Source: Bostrychus sinensis
Lineage: Eukaryota > Chordata > Actinopteri > Gobiiformes > Eleotridae
Assembly (NCBI GenBank): GCA_020698575.1
Contig: CM036241.1
Coordinates: forward strand, 37,183,855-37,247,854
Length of the DNA stretch: 64,000 bases
Reading direction: 5' to 3'
Numbering within the stretch: the first letter of the stretch is position 1; each line of letters begins with the position of its first letter. Shown here in pieces: positions 23,495 through 34,971 of this stretch. The position numbers and the translations under genes were made by a program. The notes beneath the pieces are model-generated. The model made no database searches. It worked only from the letters and a program-made list of their open reading frames with translations, and was not told the origin of the DNA.

Positions 23495-23800
23495 CCCTTG
23501 TGTTCCCACTGTCCTATGGTGCCACTGTCCTATGTTCCCACAGTTTTAAGATTTCTTTCAAAATTAGGCCCTATGTTCCCAGAGTTCAATGTCCCCAGAA
23601 CCCTATGTTCCCATAGTCCCATGTTCCCACATTAAAAAGAAATGTTTCCAAAATTGGGCGATATGTTCTCACCGCCCTATGCTCCCACTGCCCTATGTTC
23701 CCACATTTCTAAAATTTGTTTCCAAAATAAGGCCATATGTTCCAACAGCCCCATGTTCTCTCAGACCTATGTTCCCACAGCCCTATATTCCCACATTTGA
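23495..23800 (+). repeat. CCTATGTTCCCACAG minisatellite
   Basis: About fifteen diverged 15-16-bp units (CCTATGTTCCCACAG, with ACTG or CATA variants) are grouped between longer spacers that also repeat, each containing AAAATT with GTTTCCAAAAT nearby. This gives a higher-order period of roughly 85 bp. Frames through it read PYVP and CSHSPM-like repeats only because the unit length is nearly a multiple of three. Confidence 0.9.
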
Positions 23801-24817
23801 AAGATTTAGATGAAGGAAAATACTAAATGGTCCAAATCGACCAGAGAGAAACACTTTGCTGCGAGTGAGGAATGAGAACTGCCCTGCTTTTGAAAAAAGA
23901 AAGTAGGAGAGGCTGGCTTGTTGGGCTACCTTTATGCCATTCTCAGAGGAAAATTCTGATCTGGTTTCTAAAATCCATTGTGGGCCATCTTACCAGGACT
24001 GGAACAAAACTGTGAGAGAAGGAACAGTCCTGTAAGCACTTAAACATGTACGCAAGTTAAGTTTCCTGCAATATGTATTCCTCAAGAGTTAATCCATGAT
24101 AACAAAAGGAATATTATTAACAAACCCAAAAAGGTATGGAGAACTTGACAATGACAAGTTATTTTCCACATGGCAATCCAAGAAGGGTAACATGAGACTT
24201 TTTAAAAACATGCTGTCTTGCTTCAGCTGCGTGCATGGTTTGCTTCGCCGATGTTGTGTTGTGTGATGTTTGCAGACAGACACATAAACCTCAGATCTTT
24301 ATACATGACATGCCAGATATCTAACAGACAGCGCAGTGCCTCCTCTCACTACAGCAGCCACACCACACTCCCACCTGAAGACTGAAGCTCAGCCAGCAGC
24401 AGCAGCAGCAGAGGAGCATTAATCAAACATTGCATTTGCTCTTTCTTTGTTGATTACAGGGGCCCCGGGCTATTTCCCATATCATTTCTTTTTCCTTTTG
24501 AAATATACGTTGTTGCGCATTATAATCAGTGCGTGAGGCTTGTGAAGAAGTGTTTGTTTACAGGGGAGCACTGATTCAAATATTCACAGCTCTGAACGGA
24601 GATTGTCTCACTAGTCAAACTTTATACAATATTATATTAAATCATAGGCTCAACAAGCAGACACAGGCTCTGTCTCAGAAGCCGACAAGAGGTTTGCAGT
24701 CTGGACACTGATGGCACAAAATGCTAAATAAATGATAGCTTTCATTGATATTTACTTTCAAAGGTGGCAATTTTGTTTGAGGTTAAATCTATTGGTCAGG
24801 TATACAGTTTGGTTTAA
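23801..24817. other. Non-coding stretch, no element recognised
   Basis: A short CAG run lies at 24394-24411. No coding signal. Confidence 0.5.
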
Positions 24818-25300
24818 AGGTCCTCTATTCAACTAAAATGACTTTTTGGAGCTTTTATCCCTCCTCAAAAACATACCTAGAGTAGTATTTTTTTTTGTTT
24901 TTTCGTTCATGCATGTTTGAGTAATCCTGTATGCTGAGGCTGTGCCCTTGTCAAGAGCTCAAAACGCTCAGTCTCACAACGTGAAACCCTGCCTTCTCCA
25001 GGAAGCGCTCTGGCATTTTTTTATAAACTCCAGAGCGTTTAAATTGCAGTCATTACAAAGCAGTCAGCTCAATTATATTTTAGCCAGCGTCATGTTGCTA
25101 ATAGACATCCTAATTAGCCATTTTATGCTCTGTTCATTCCCCATCGTTGCCAGCTGGGGGCAACAGGCATCTAATCCAAGCGTTCTCTGCAAAGTTAAAG
25201 TACCCCCCCACCCACACACACCCACCACCCCAAAAGAAGATGTTTTCCATACTCACACACTATTATAAGTTATAAAATGTGAACTACTGCATTATCAATT
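24818..25300 (-). mobile_element. TTAA-type element family A, inverted copy
   Basis: It begins AGGTCCTCTATT immediately after TTAA (24814-24817) and follows the family in reverse: CCTCAAAAACATACC, GAGTAATCCTGTATGCTGAGG, TTGTCAAGAGCTC, TCCAGGAAGCGCTC, CATGTTGCTAATAG and ATAAGTTATAAAATGTGAA. A C/CA-rich patch (25200-25230) replaces family sequence. The far end is missing. Confidence 0.85.
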
Positions 25301-25311
25301 ACAATATATTA

Positions 25312-25380
25312 CAGTGTTTCCCATTAATACTGAAGATTATGCCGGCCCCCCATTGTCTAATTTTGTCCCCATAGTCTAAA
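25312..25380 (+). mobile_element. Possible hAT-type end
   Basis: CAGTGTTTCCCATTAATA resembles one class of hAT terminal repeats, and the following GCCGGCCCCCCATTGTC fits the same class. No partner end is recognised, possibly because the TA tract downstream replaced it. Confidence 0.25.
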
Positions 25381-25557
25381 ACTAAACTAAACACCTGTTT
25401 CATGTTAAATACAAATAACTTAGATACTATGCTACATATTAATATAAATTACTTAAAAATGTAAATTGTAAAAAAAAAAAAAAAAATCTAACTCTAAAAA
25501 TGTGTATAATGTGGTGTTTATTAGAACATTTTGACACCAATATTTTATTAAAACAAA

Positions 25558-25589
25558 ATTATTATTATTATTATTATGTTGTATGTATG

Positions 25590-25680
<91 letters not shown>
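25558..25680. repeat. (ATT)n and an 84-bp (TA)n tract
   Basis: Six ATT units precede a 25596-25679 stretch of 42 uninterrupted TA units, the longest perfect microsatellite here. A minus-strand frame across it encodes Tyr-Ile repeats and is an artefact. Confidence 0.97.
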
Positions 25681-25683
<3 letters not shown>

Positions 25684-27624
25684 AAAACAAAACTGAAACG
25701 GTCTTAAAAATTTACCCAAAAGACTTCTTCTAACTTCTTCCCACAGCCTCTGTTCAACATCCAATCAGAGCGTCCCTTTTTGGAGTGTGCCAACAGATTA
25801 AAATCCTCCCTAATACAGTTTTTTTCACAGATGATTCCTTTTTTATTATATAATTAGAGAATTAGACAGGTTTCCTCCAAGGGTGTCACCAGGCTGTTTT
25901 TCCATGGCTTGAGCCCTGAATGTTTTGTCCTTCAGCTTCCGAGTGAGTCTGTAACACAAAGGGCTGAGTTGAGTGCGAGATGAACTACTGCAGGAATAGG
26001 AAAAATTGTGATTGGCTAATTAAATGATTGTTAAATAAAAGACTGTTCGTCTTTCATCATTTAGTAACTTCTTAACCCTGGGCTGCGGCTGATCGGGGCT
26101 CGAGAGAAATGGGAAAATATAGATGCTGGATGTGTGGAAGCGATGGAACAAAAACAGCTCATGTACGCTCCTTCACAGAGTTTATCTCAGTCTCTGTAGC
26201 TTCTCACTTTATTTCTGCCCCATTTTATCATGGACCATGTCCGTAAATGTGCCATCAGATCACATCTTATAAGTCATTGAATCCAAAGCCACCGTGAAAC
26301 TAAACACAAGATTCTCCGGTGCTGGGTCAAGGTTCTGTTAACAGCAACTAAACACTTCCTGTGGCCCTGGAAAAATAAAAGCCTCCGCACTTTTCAGCAG
26401 CATAAAGAACTTTATTGTGACAAGGTCAGACAGTGGCACAGCACTAACGCTGCATACATGACCTGAAGGAGCTGACCAGGGCTAGACCTGCGGCTGCAGC
26501 TGGTTACTAATAAGATCTGTGTCACCTGCACTGAAAACAGGAAAATGTACATGTAAATGTAAAGAAAAGAAGAAAAAAAATACATATTTTTACTTTGGAG
26601 TTTGTTGCTGATGTTCTCTCTCTGCTTTTGTAGCAGATATATATAGATATAAATGTATTCATTCTTTTAAGGAATGAGGCTGTAGCTTTTTTTGCGGCTG
26701 GTCATTTATTTGAAATAAATTGTTATTTATAAAGAAATAGTCTATATTTAAAGGGTTTGCATGTAGCACATGGATTTGAGCACTCAGTACTTAATTTGTA
26801 AAGTCAGAGGTGGGAATGATTTTGATGATTTTTTTTTTTTTTTGGTTTGGTTTGTTTTTGTCTTGTTCTCTCATCACTAGACAGGAAGAATAGGCCAGGG
26901 AACATCTATGAAGGCTTCAAATTAGCAAAAGATTGTTACTGCTTTTATTTAGTTATGAATTGTTGGTGTTTCATATATCTTATTATTATAGAAGACAGAA
27001 AGGTGGGGGGTCCTGTTAAACAGGTCTTGGTCCCAGTTTGTGAGGTGGGGAACTTGTTCCTCCTCAAGTTAATTTTATTAATATAAAAAGTATTACTGAA
27101 GTAACCTTTTGTTAGAGCAAAACTATGCAACACTCTCTGTCAGTAAACAATAAGCCTCTAAACAATTAGCAACAGTTGGCTCTTCCTCACACTATTACTG
27201 TACACAGTTAGGCTACAAATAAAATCCATGAATTTTCTCCCACCACAGTGAGCTAAAGCACTGTTAAAATGCACCAAAATACAGACCATATTGTCTGTCC
27301 TATTCATTTTTTTTTTTTTTTTTTCTGGGGGAGGAACTCCAGGCCCCCCACTTAAATAATGTAGTAAACATTGTTAGGTCTGAGCTAAGCCACCAATCTC
27401 TTCAAACCCTAAAAACGCTGCTGGTTTCCTCCAATCCAAGGGGGAAAAAAATGTATGTTTAAAAAGAAAAAAATCAAGCATAGCACAATAATAATTGCAA
27501 GTATTAAGTATGTATTATTATATATATGTATGTATTATATTATTACCTATCTAGACATACTGTATGTATGCAGGGGTATGTACTGTATCTATATGTATTA
27601 CAGTCTGTAAAAAGCTGTATAAAT
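25681..27624. other. Non-coding stretch, no element recognised
   Basis: T runs at 26830-26841 and 27308-27324. The phrases near 25770-25840 (TTTTTGGAGTGTGCCA, TCCCTAATACAG) weakly resemble 55045-55100. No exon is supported. Confidence 0.5.
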
Positions 27625-27651
27625 TAGAGCTGCACAATATAACTCAAATTT

Positions 27652-27684
<33 letters not shown>

Positions 27685-27890
27685 TGCAATATCCGCATAC
27701 TGCATCTGAAATACATATCATTTTCATATCACAGCCTTGGATAAAAATGTGACTGTATAAAAATATATAAATTTAATCTTCATTTGGCCTTGGACAGAGA
27801 TTATTATTATTATTTATTGAACGCATATGTCAAAATTTGTATATCACAATATTGCAACCAATATAGTTCTTCTCATATCACGCAGCCCTA
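27625..27890. mobile_element. hAT-type miniature element, 266 bp
   Basis: The left end is TAGAGCTGCACAATATAAC and the complement of the right end is TAGGGCTGCGTGATATGAG. The eight bases outside are GTATAAAT (27617-27624) and GTATAAAC (27891-27898), a target duplication with one change. TIRs starting TAGGGCTG and 8-bp duplications are the hallmark of hAT elements. The interior carries an (ATC)n tract (27652-27682) and no transposase. Confidence 0.85.
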
Positions 27891-28548
27891 GTATAAACAC
27901 CATCTTAACTTATCGGAATACGGCAGCTCTTCCTGAACAATCAGCCGCAATTACCCACTGCTGCACCTTTTTTAATGCCACTTGATTTCCATAATGGCCC
28001 CATGGCTCCTCAGTATTGATCACTGCTTCCAGCAAACCTTCCACCAGCGGCGACCATCAGCACCAAAACTCAATTTGACTCCAGCCAAGTCATTGAGATT
28101 ATGCATATGAAGCCATAAGGAAGAGCCAGGAGTGAGACAAATGAGACTTATACGGCATGAAGGGAAAGAGGAAGAGCAGCTGCCTGGCCCCAGAGTAATG
28201 AAGGAGAACAAGGCTGCTCTGATTGGCCTGGAGTGGGGAGTGTGAGACTTGTCCCTATCGATTCCACTGTGCACCGCTCGTTCCAGCCGTGGCACTGTGG
28301 GGTGAGAGCTGGGGGATTCTTACATTTGAACCATGGCAGCCAATAATGTAAAACAGCAATTTCCTGGTTGCAGACAGACTGAGTTTGATTAAATGAGCCG
28401 GGGTAAAAAGTCTGCACACGTTCTCCGCCAGGGATATGTACTGAATTTAACATTCTAGTTGCACTATGTATGAGTATATGTACAGTGTGTGTGATCAAAT
28501 GGCTTCTGGAAGTGTCCCTGATCTATGCTGCAATTTCCAAAACAGAAT
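27891..28548. other. Repeat-free stretch, less A+T-rich
   Basis: At 27910-28420 there is no repeat and composition is more even. Frames of 91 and 116 codons on the minus strand overlap one another and have no domain. The octamer-like ATTATGCATATGA at 28099 is noted but common by chance. Confidence 0.4.
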
Positions 28549-28610
28549 AATATATATATATATATATATATATTTATGCAGAGATTAACAGCATCCAATA
28601 TATCCTACAC

Positions 28611-28700
28611 CAGCCATTCCCAAAGTCAGGAGGGTCACGCCCCCTTAAAAAACAGAAAATCTAATTTCCACAATAAGACTTAACTCTAGTTGAAATATGA
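28611..28700 (-). mobile_element. hAT-type end, partner of the family at 54092
   Basis: CAGCCATTCCCAAAGTC with AGGGTCACGCCCCCTTAAA follows the complement of the right end of the element at 54092-54399 (CAGCAATTCCCAAAGTC and GGCCCCCTTAAA). The other end is not found. A TA tract lies just upstream (28549-28574). Confidence 0.55.
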
Positions 28701-28934
28701 TGTCTAGTTTTTCTTCATAGATTTCTATAAAAAAACAAACAAACAAACATTACATTCATCAAACATTCATCTAGGTCTTAAAATTGTCAGAACAGTATGT
28801 TAATATCATCACAATAACAAAATATATCTACTGAAAAAATGTTATCATTGATATCAAATCAATGATATGATAATCAATAATCACCATCAAATAAAAAAAA
28901 GCTAACGTTTGCATGAAATAGTAAAATGTCATGA

Positions 28935-28969
<35 letters not shown>

Positions 28970-29471
28970 CCATTTCTCTCAAGACCTGTGATGTAAATCC
29001 AATGTGATTCAATGTATGCACTTAAATAAATAAAACCAGACTCTATTCATTAAAGTTCTAAAAAGTATTCATGATTTATGGATTAGAGAACCCCCAGTGC
29101 TCTAAAACAATTCCCTCCATACACACACTTGAGCGCGCATGATGTATGGGAACATTACAGTTGTGAACATTACACTGCTTTGTGATTATTGAACATGTCA
29201 TTCCAAAAGCACATGCATCAATCTGTTATAACAAACAGCCTTTTGTTCAGCTCATCCTGGCTGCTGTTTCAAATACAGAGCTCCTCTCAGGTCCACTTTG
29301 GTCAGCTCATGCCCATTATTGTAAATAAGTTGGATCAGACCAGAGCCGGTGAGTTGTGCCAATGGAGACCAGAATATAGATGGTCAAGTAATTCAGGATG
29401 CCACTAAAGGTCATTTTCAGGTATGTAAATATGAGTTAAACCTGTAGATAATATAACATTTGATTCTTTAA
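28701..29471. other. Non-coding stretch with (ATT)n tract
   Basis: An (ATT)n microsatellite stands at 28937-28969. No other feature is supported. Confidence 0.5.
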
Positions 29472-29789
29472 AGGTGCTATGAGCAGTATATATATTTTTT
29501 TTATTTTATAAAATTTACCCACATGTTTGATAAGATGTGATGTAAACATGTTTAAATCAAATATTAGTTTTCCTGATAACAATGGTACAGCTGATTTATT
29601 AACAATTAAAAACACATTTTACATAATGGCCAAGTTGTTTTTGTTTACATTTTTTGTTTTGGTTCTAAATCTGCATCGCTGATTGTCCAATCAGAAAAGT
29701 AGAAAGACTGGCAACCAACAGACCATTGTTTTGATTTAGAGTGCAGTACCATTTTCAAACCAGTAGAGCGCTTGCTGCTTACAGTATCT
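29472..29789 (+). mobile_element. TTAA-type element family C, copy 1
   Basis: It runs AGGTGCTATGAGCAG to GCTTACAGTATCT between TTAA at 29468-29471 and TTAA at 29790-29793. A second copy at 43210-43506 follows it throughout: GATGTAAACATGTTTAAATC, CTGATTTATTAACAATT, TTTGTTTACATTTTTTGTTT and GATTGTCCAATCAGAAAAG. Ends are inverted (AGGTxCTAxxAGCA). At 318 bp it has no coding capacity. The first bases AGGT and the TTAA target are shared with family A, so one transposase could serve both. Confidence 0.88.
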
Positions 29790-30772
29790 TTAAACATCTA
29801 ACCCTAACAAAATGGAGACCCAGGAGGTTTGGGGGTCTATAAGAGCTATATCTCTTGTCATGGCTGGGTTTAGAATATATATATATATTCTATATTAAAA
29901 TATATGAACTCATTATAAAAATGTAAGCCTTTACGTGTATGTTTGAATGTGTTTTTTTTTTTAAATCAAGAATAAACTAAAATTTAAAAAAAAAAATATG
30001 TAAAAAAAACTGCAATAAAAACAACAACAAAGTTATGATATTTATAAATTAGACGACTAACTTAATGTACTCAAAATCTTTAGGGCCCATTCTTAAAACT
30101 GGGGCCCCTCATTGCCAAGCTATGCCACTGTTTTCCAGGAGAGCCAGCATGTGTAGTAGCGATGGCAGTGATTCATTCGTATGGACAGACATGGTGAAAA
30201 AGCCAAGTTCACACATAAATGTGTAATTAGTCCTAATTGTGCCAAACCCAGTTCACAGCTGCCATGGTTGTTCTGGCGTTACCATGGAGATATCTGTCTC
30301 TGCTGTCTCATTTCCTAATGCATTCACCGGCTATGTCTGTTCATGTGACTTAGGGAACATGGATCCTAACACCAAAAGTTGAATAAAATGCATACTGAAA
30401 GCCATTGGGTGTAATGTATTCTGTGGTGAAACCAAATCATTTTAAGATGTTTGTGATCCAAGTTGGTGATGCTTGAATGATTTCCTCTTTGTAGTCTTGT
30501 TTATGTGCACTGACCACCAGCAGCTGCTCTCTGGGAGATACCTGACAAAAAATTCTAAAGTTGTTCAAACAAGCACAGACCACTAACAAGGCACTGGTCC
30601 TAAGTTGCAATGGTAAAGATATATTATGCAGATCTCGATGCAAACATCACTGTTCTAGTTCAGGGGTAATAGGGTTGTGAGGATTTAAAAAATGGAAAAA
30701 AAAATAATAAAATGAATTTAAGGCCTTAAAAAGAGAAGTGGATTCTTGAGGTGGTCTTAAATAGGTTTAAAC
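29790..30772. other. Non-coding stretch, no element recognised
   Basis: Contains A and T runs at 29949-30007. No coding or repeat signal. Confidence 0.5.
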
Positions 30773-31663
30773 TAGTGCTGGGTAACAATTAAAATTTTTA
30801 ATCGCAATTAATCCACGATTTTTTTATTTTTTTTTTTTGATTAATTGCAGTCTTGCTATAAAATTCAATTAATAATGTACTCAGGCTCTTCCAGCTCCTA
30901 AAAGGCTCCTTATTTGATAACTTGTAGCTTTTGCAATTCAGCCAATATGTGCAGTTTTGACTTGGTTTTCTATAGTGTATATAGCACCATTTTAAACATG
31001 CTTGACAAATAATAATAATATTAAAAATATCATTATCTTGCAGACAAAGCGCACTACAGCAGATACAGTTAGGCTTATATTTTCACCTTTTATTTACCTT
31101 TGGAGCTGGACTTATTTTTTTCAATTCCAAAATCTCCCCTCCTGCCTCTCCTTCTGTCCCCCTGCTGCTGCTGCTCTCTTCTTTCTCCCTTATATGACTA
31201 TCAAAAAAGTTATGGGAAGTAAATAATTCGTTTTTGGGCATTTTTTTAATAAAACATCATTGATACAATCTGAAAACACAGCATGTTGTCTCTGATAGCA
31301 TTAATTAGTTGCGTGTATATTTAACAGGCTATATTTAACATCATTAACGGTTGTAAAACTTTAGTGGTTTGTATCTCAGTGAGTCCTGGGCCAATCTACA
31401 TGAAACAAACTCTGTTAGGACGCTAAAAGTCTGCTTTGTCAAGACCATCAGGTCTCTGTACTCTTCTTCTGTCCTGTGTCCCCTGCCCTCTGCCTGGTGT
31501 CACAGCTGGAGTGACTTTGCGCGGAGGGAGAGACAGAGACAGACAAACCCACAGCTGCTGAGGGACCCGGCTCTGTGAACTGGATCTTTCATGAGTGACC
31601 ATAACTTGCGTTAACACACTGTTAAAATAATTATCATTAATAACGCGTTAATGCTCCCATTTG
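30773..31663. mobile_element. Probable decayed hAT-type element with AATCGCAATTAA ends
   Basis: The left side reads TAGTGCTGGGTAACAATTAAA followed by TAATCGCAATTAATCC. The right side reads GTTAACACACTGTTAAAATA and TAATAACGCGTTAATGC. Inward TTAATCGCGATTAA-like and ACGCGTTAA blocks are characteristic of a hAT group widespread in fish, as I recall it. Exact ends and the target duplication are lost. A CTG run (31162-31172) and a frame at 31369-31578 inside have no domain. Confidence 0.5.
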
Positions 31664-32494
31664 ATGCAACTACCTGCCCACTGAAATGCAGAAACCCTCT
31701 ACTGACTGACAAAAAAATAATCAATATATTTCTTCCATGGCCCATCACTGACCATTCCTTTCAAAATATGAGCATTTATGTTTAGTTATAACCAACCAAC
31801 ATATGAATCAACACCAGCAAGAACTATATCTTCTTGGTAGAGGTACAAAGCTGCCATTACATATACAATATTATATACTGACTGAAAACTGAAAGGGTTA
31901 TTACACTGGAAAAAAAAAAAAAAGCAGGTTGAGACAGACATGCAAATAATATTGGCAGATTTTGCACAAAAATGGCTCCGTTAGCAAAATCTAGCATCAT
32001 TTTTACTCCTGGTTGAATTGCATCTGCGCCTGTGTTTGACCTGTCTTTCCACCGCGCTGGGAACTGAGATCAGGCACATTTTGAAGTGCAATTTATTCAT
32101 AACCACCCCATTTCTCCAGTGTTCCATTTAACACATTCTGCGTAAAACAGGCATAAGGTTCTTGGCTCAGTGACGGAAGTGATGTGTGAGACAGCCATGT
32201 GTCACAGTGGCTGATTTCTCTGATTACCTCTCCACCAGAGGCCAGCTAAAAGCAATCAGTCAAATAAGCCTCTGTGGCATTTGCTTGAAATGAAAATTTG
32301 CCGAGCATGAGCAACATCACTGATTGGACATCCTGACACCAAACGAACCCAGAGTCAAGCATGTTTACTGCAATGGGATCTCACTGAGGTGGAGCTGAGC
32401 TGCTCCTGTGTGCTGTTAAATCAGAAGATGTGCGGATTAGCAGCGTCATGTTAACTCTGGTCTGGTTAGGTAGCTGCATTTTCCAGTATTAATG
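31664..32494. other. Non-coding stretch, partly less A+T-rich
   Basis: The part at about 32020-32440 is repeat-free with balanced composition. No coding support. Confidence 0.45.
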
Positions 32495-32812
32495 TCAATA
32501 GGCAGAACAAAACTGGAGACCCTGGCACTCCAAAACAGAAATACCAGCACTGAGGAAGTATACTTTGATGACTTTTTAATGGCCAAATCATTAAAAAGCC
32601 AACATGTTTCGATCCGCTCAAGATCTTCGTCAGGGCTCACATAAGGGTTGTGATGTGGGAGTGGCTATGTTTAAATACTGGCCCAACAAAGCTAATGTTG
32701 GCTTTTTAATGATTTGGACATTAAAATTAAGGCCTTTTAAAGTATACTTCCTCGTGCTGTTATTTATTTTTTGGAGTGCCTGGGTCTACAGTTTTGTTTT
32801 GCAGTATCTGTC
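32495..32812. mobile_element. Fold-back element with hammerhead-like core
   Basis: Arms of about 105 bp (32495-32605 and 32690-32812) are inverted copies. Matched blocks are ACAAAACTG, CACTCCAAAA, GAGGAAGTATACTTT, CCAAATCATTAAAAAGCCAA and CAT at the inner edge. The 85-bp loop contains, on the minus strand (32606-32634), CTGACGA, a short GATC/GATC hairpin and GAAAC. Similar 'CTGAYGAAG...CGAAAC' text occurs in the terminal repeats of Penelope-like retroelements, some of which carry hammerhead ribozymes. No protein domain of such an element is present. Confidence 0.75.
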
Positions 32813-33122
32813 CCATGTTCCAAAGAGCACCCTCTATTGTCTTTGTTTGTTTGAAGAGCAACCAGTTACTTATTTAGTCAGTATGTTTTTAATATGTATA
32901 GCCCTATTTGCTTTTTATATATTTACTTCTGTTATTATTTTTTGTATATTTGTAAATAAGCAAATATTGTATATTATTAGCTATTCTATTGTCATTTATT
33001 CAAAGTATTTTATCGCTTTTCTATACCTATACTACATTTTACCTGTGGCTTTTTTTTTTTAAACTAAGCTACTGTGACCAAGCATTTCACTTGTGAATCA
33101 ATAAAGTCTCTTTAAGTCTATT
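32813..33122 (+). repeat. T-rich stretch ending in a LINE/SINE-type 3' tail
   Basis: The end reads CCAAGCATTTCACTTGTGAA followed by TCAATAAAGTCTCTTTAAG. This resembles the 3' tails of fish LINEs and the SINEs in this window (ATTTCCC...GGGACAATAAAGT). Upstream text to 32813 is T-rich without recognisable coding sequence, and may be the untranslated end of the same copy. Confidence 0.4.
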
Positions 33123-33229
33123 TCCATTATGCAAGATGCATTTTTTTTCTCAGATTGGTGAACCTATGACCATCTTTTCTTCTGAGTGACCCAATACTGG
33201 CCTGCTTATCATTTATGGATTCATTCTGT

Positions 33230-33875
33230 GCATTTTTCAAGCATTTTTAAATAACTTTGGACATATTCACATTAGTTTTTTTTTTTACATTTTATAACTT
33301 AAAATACTTATATTTATAGTTATTCTTTTGGGGAGCTGTTACTTTCACATTGGAGAAAACACTTGGTGCCTGTCGCTTTAAGGCCCAGCTGGACCCGCCC
33401 TCTTCAGTTCGTCAGCTCAATCTCAATGAGGCCTTTCTCTGACTAAAGCCCTCAACAGACACTAATGCTACTTGAGCTTCTCCTTTTTAGTTCACACATG
33501 AATGAAGTTGAGAGGATTTGAGTTCGGACATGAGAGGAGACTCTCTGAGGGCTTGTATGGAAAGGTAGAAGATAGACCGAGCATGATGTAATGGCTAATT
33601 AGCACAGCTATTAGCAACATGAAGCTAACAGGCAGATAACAAGCTGACTGCTTTGTAGTGATGGGAGTTTAAGTGGCACAATTATCAGAATGAGTCCAAA
33701 GATGGTGTGGAACCTGGAGAAAGCAGTAGAAACCAAGCGTTTGCAGCTCTTGTGAAGGGCAGCGCCTCAGCATACAGGATTACTCAATCATTTATGAATA
33801 CAAAAAACATTACAGAGACAACATTATAACATGGTACAAAGCTCAGAAATGTCAAATAGGAAAAATAGGCTCTCT
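33230..33875 (+). mobile_element. TTAA-type element family A, long copy
   Basis: Landmarks in forward order are TTTATAACTTAAAATACTTA, GAGCTGTTACTTTCAC, ACACTTGGTGCCTGTC, TTTTTAGTTCACACATGAAT, GGACATGAGAGGAGACT, GCTAATTAGCACAGC, TATTAGCAACATGAAGCTAA, CAGAATGAGTCC, CAGCATACAGGATTACTCAA and ATAGGCTCTCT then TTAA (33876-33879). The left tip is decayed. This copy and 61945-62592 give the longest version of the family. Confidence 0.85.
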
Positions 33876-33937
33876 TTAACTTAATTAGTTGCAAAATGCT
33901 TATCCAGCTGTTTACCACTTATTTTTGCAATCTATTT

Positions 33938-34195
33938 AGCTCTGTCCCAACATTTTTGGGATGTGCTGCTGGCTGCTGCTATATTCAAAATGAGCAATTA
34001 GAGAGTGAGTTTAACGTCCTCTGACAGAAACATTTATAATCTACTTTTTTTTTTGCACCAGTCAAATAATGCTCATTTCATATACTGTATATGTATTTTC
34101 TTCAAACTGCCTTTAAATTAAAACTTTCACCCACTCATGCGTTGTGCTTTTTATTTGATTTCACATTACTGTTTCCACATGCAATATATTATATT
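33938..34195 (+). mobile_element. DNA-transposon end, GTCCCAACATTTTTGG type
   Basis: CTCTGTCCCAACATTTTTGG with GATGTGCTGCTGGC and ATTCAAAATGAGCAATTAG matches, as I remember it, the end of a DNA transposon abundant in fish genomes. The fragment at 44562-44730 looks like the opposite end of the same family. The family name is not certain to me. Confidence 0.45.
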
Positions 34196-34971
34196 GCAAA
34201 GAGTAGTATTTTTTTTGTTGCAGCTGAATAAAAATACATAATGAAATTGGATTTTGTTTGACTGTGTTTTATAAAGACTAATTTTCAACAATACATTTAT
34301 AATATACAGCATATAGTATTCTCAAGCACATACTATTTAGTGTTTCATTAGATTTACTCACACTATTGAACCAACCCATGACAGATACAGTGTTGTATAA
34401 GAAAGCTGGTTTGAGCCCCACCATCTGCACATGTAGGATGGCTGCTGCTGCTCTCCCATATACATGCAGATATATTTTTAGGTCTCCTTATAGACGTCAA
34501 GAACAGCAATTAGTCACTTCACACTTTTCACCCAGAGCTACTGCGTTCTGCTTGAGTGGAAACTGATGTACAGCCCTGACACATTTAAACTGTGCCACTG
34601 TTGTCCTGATGTCACTGGCAGCTTATGTTGGTTGATGGCAGCTTCATAGCCATAATTGTCTTTATTTAAGATCTAGGTATATATTGACCAAATAAACACC
34701 AAATACACTGTAAAAATTAAACTACAATAAAAAAAAAATATTAAAAAAAAAATGCTCCAAATAAATTTCAACTCAGTGTTTCAACTCAAATTATTTATTT
34801 TATGATTTATTATTTTTAAATAGTTTATAAAAAATTTGCACATATGTAAACTATACTACATACAGTATTAACATGTTTTGTTGTTTTTTTTAAGATACAT
34901 CATTGCTTTTACTGTGTTTATCATACTGCAAAAAATAAAAATAAAAATAAAAATCTGTGAACATTTTTTAA
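34196..34971. other. Non-coding stretch, no element recognised
   Basis: Very A+T-rich, with A runs at 34731-34751 and (ATAAAA)n-like text at 34935-34953. Confidence 0.5.

Noticed and set aside
23453..23813. Pro/Tyr/Val repeat protein
   Set aside because: It is the translation of the CCTATGTTCCCACAG minisatellite. No start context and no conservation of phase across spacers.
25453..25764. Tyr-Ile repeat protein on the minus strand
   Set aside because: Read-through of the TA microsatellite.
25770..25840. Dispersed repeat shared with 55040-55110
   Set aside because: Only a few short phrases (GGAGTGTG, CCTTAATA-like) agree. Too weak to claim without alignment.
32604..33062. 152-codon frame rich in Phe, Ile and Tyr, resembling membrane segments
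   Set aside because: It begins inside the loop of the fold-back element and runs through T-rich DNA. Hydrophobic residues are what T-rich codons give.
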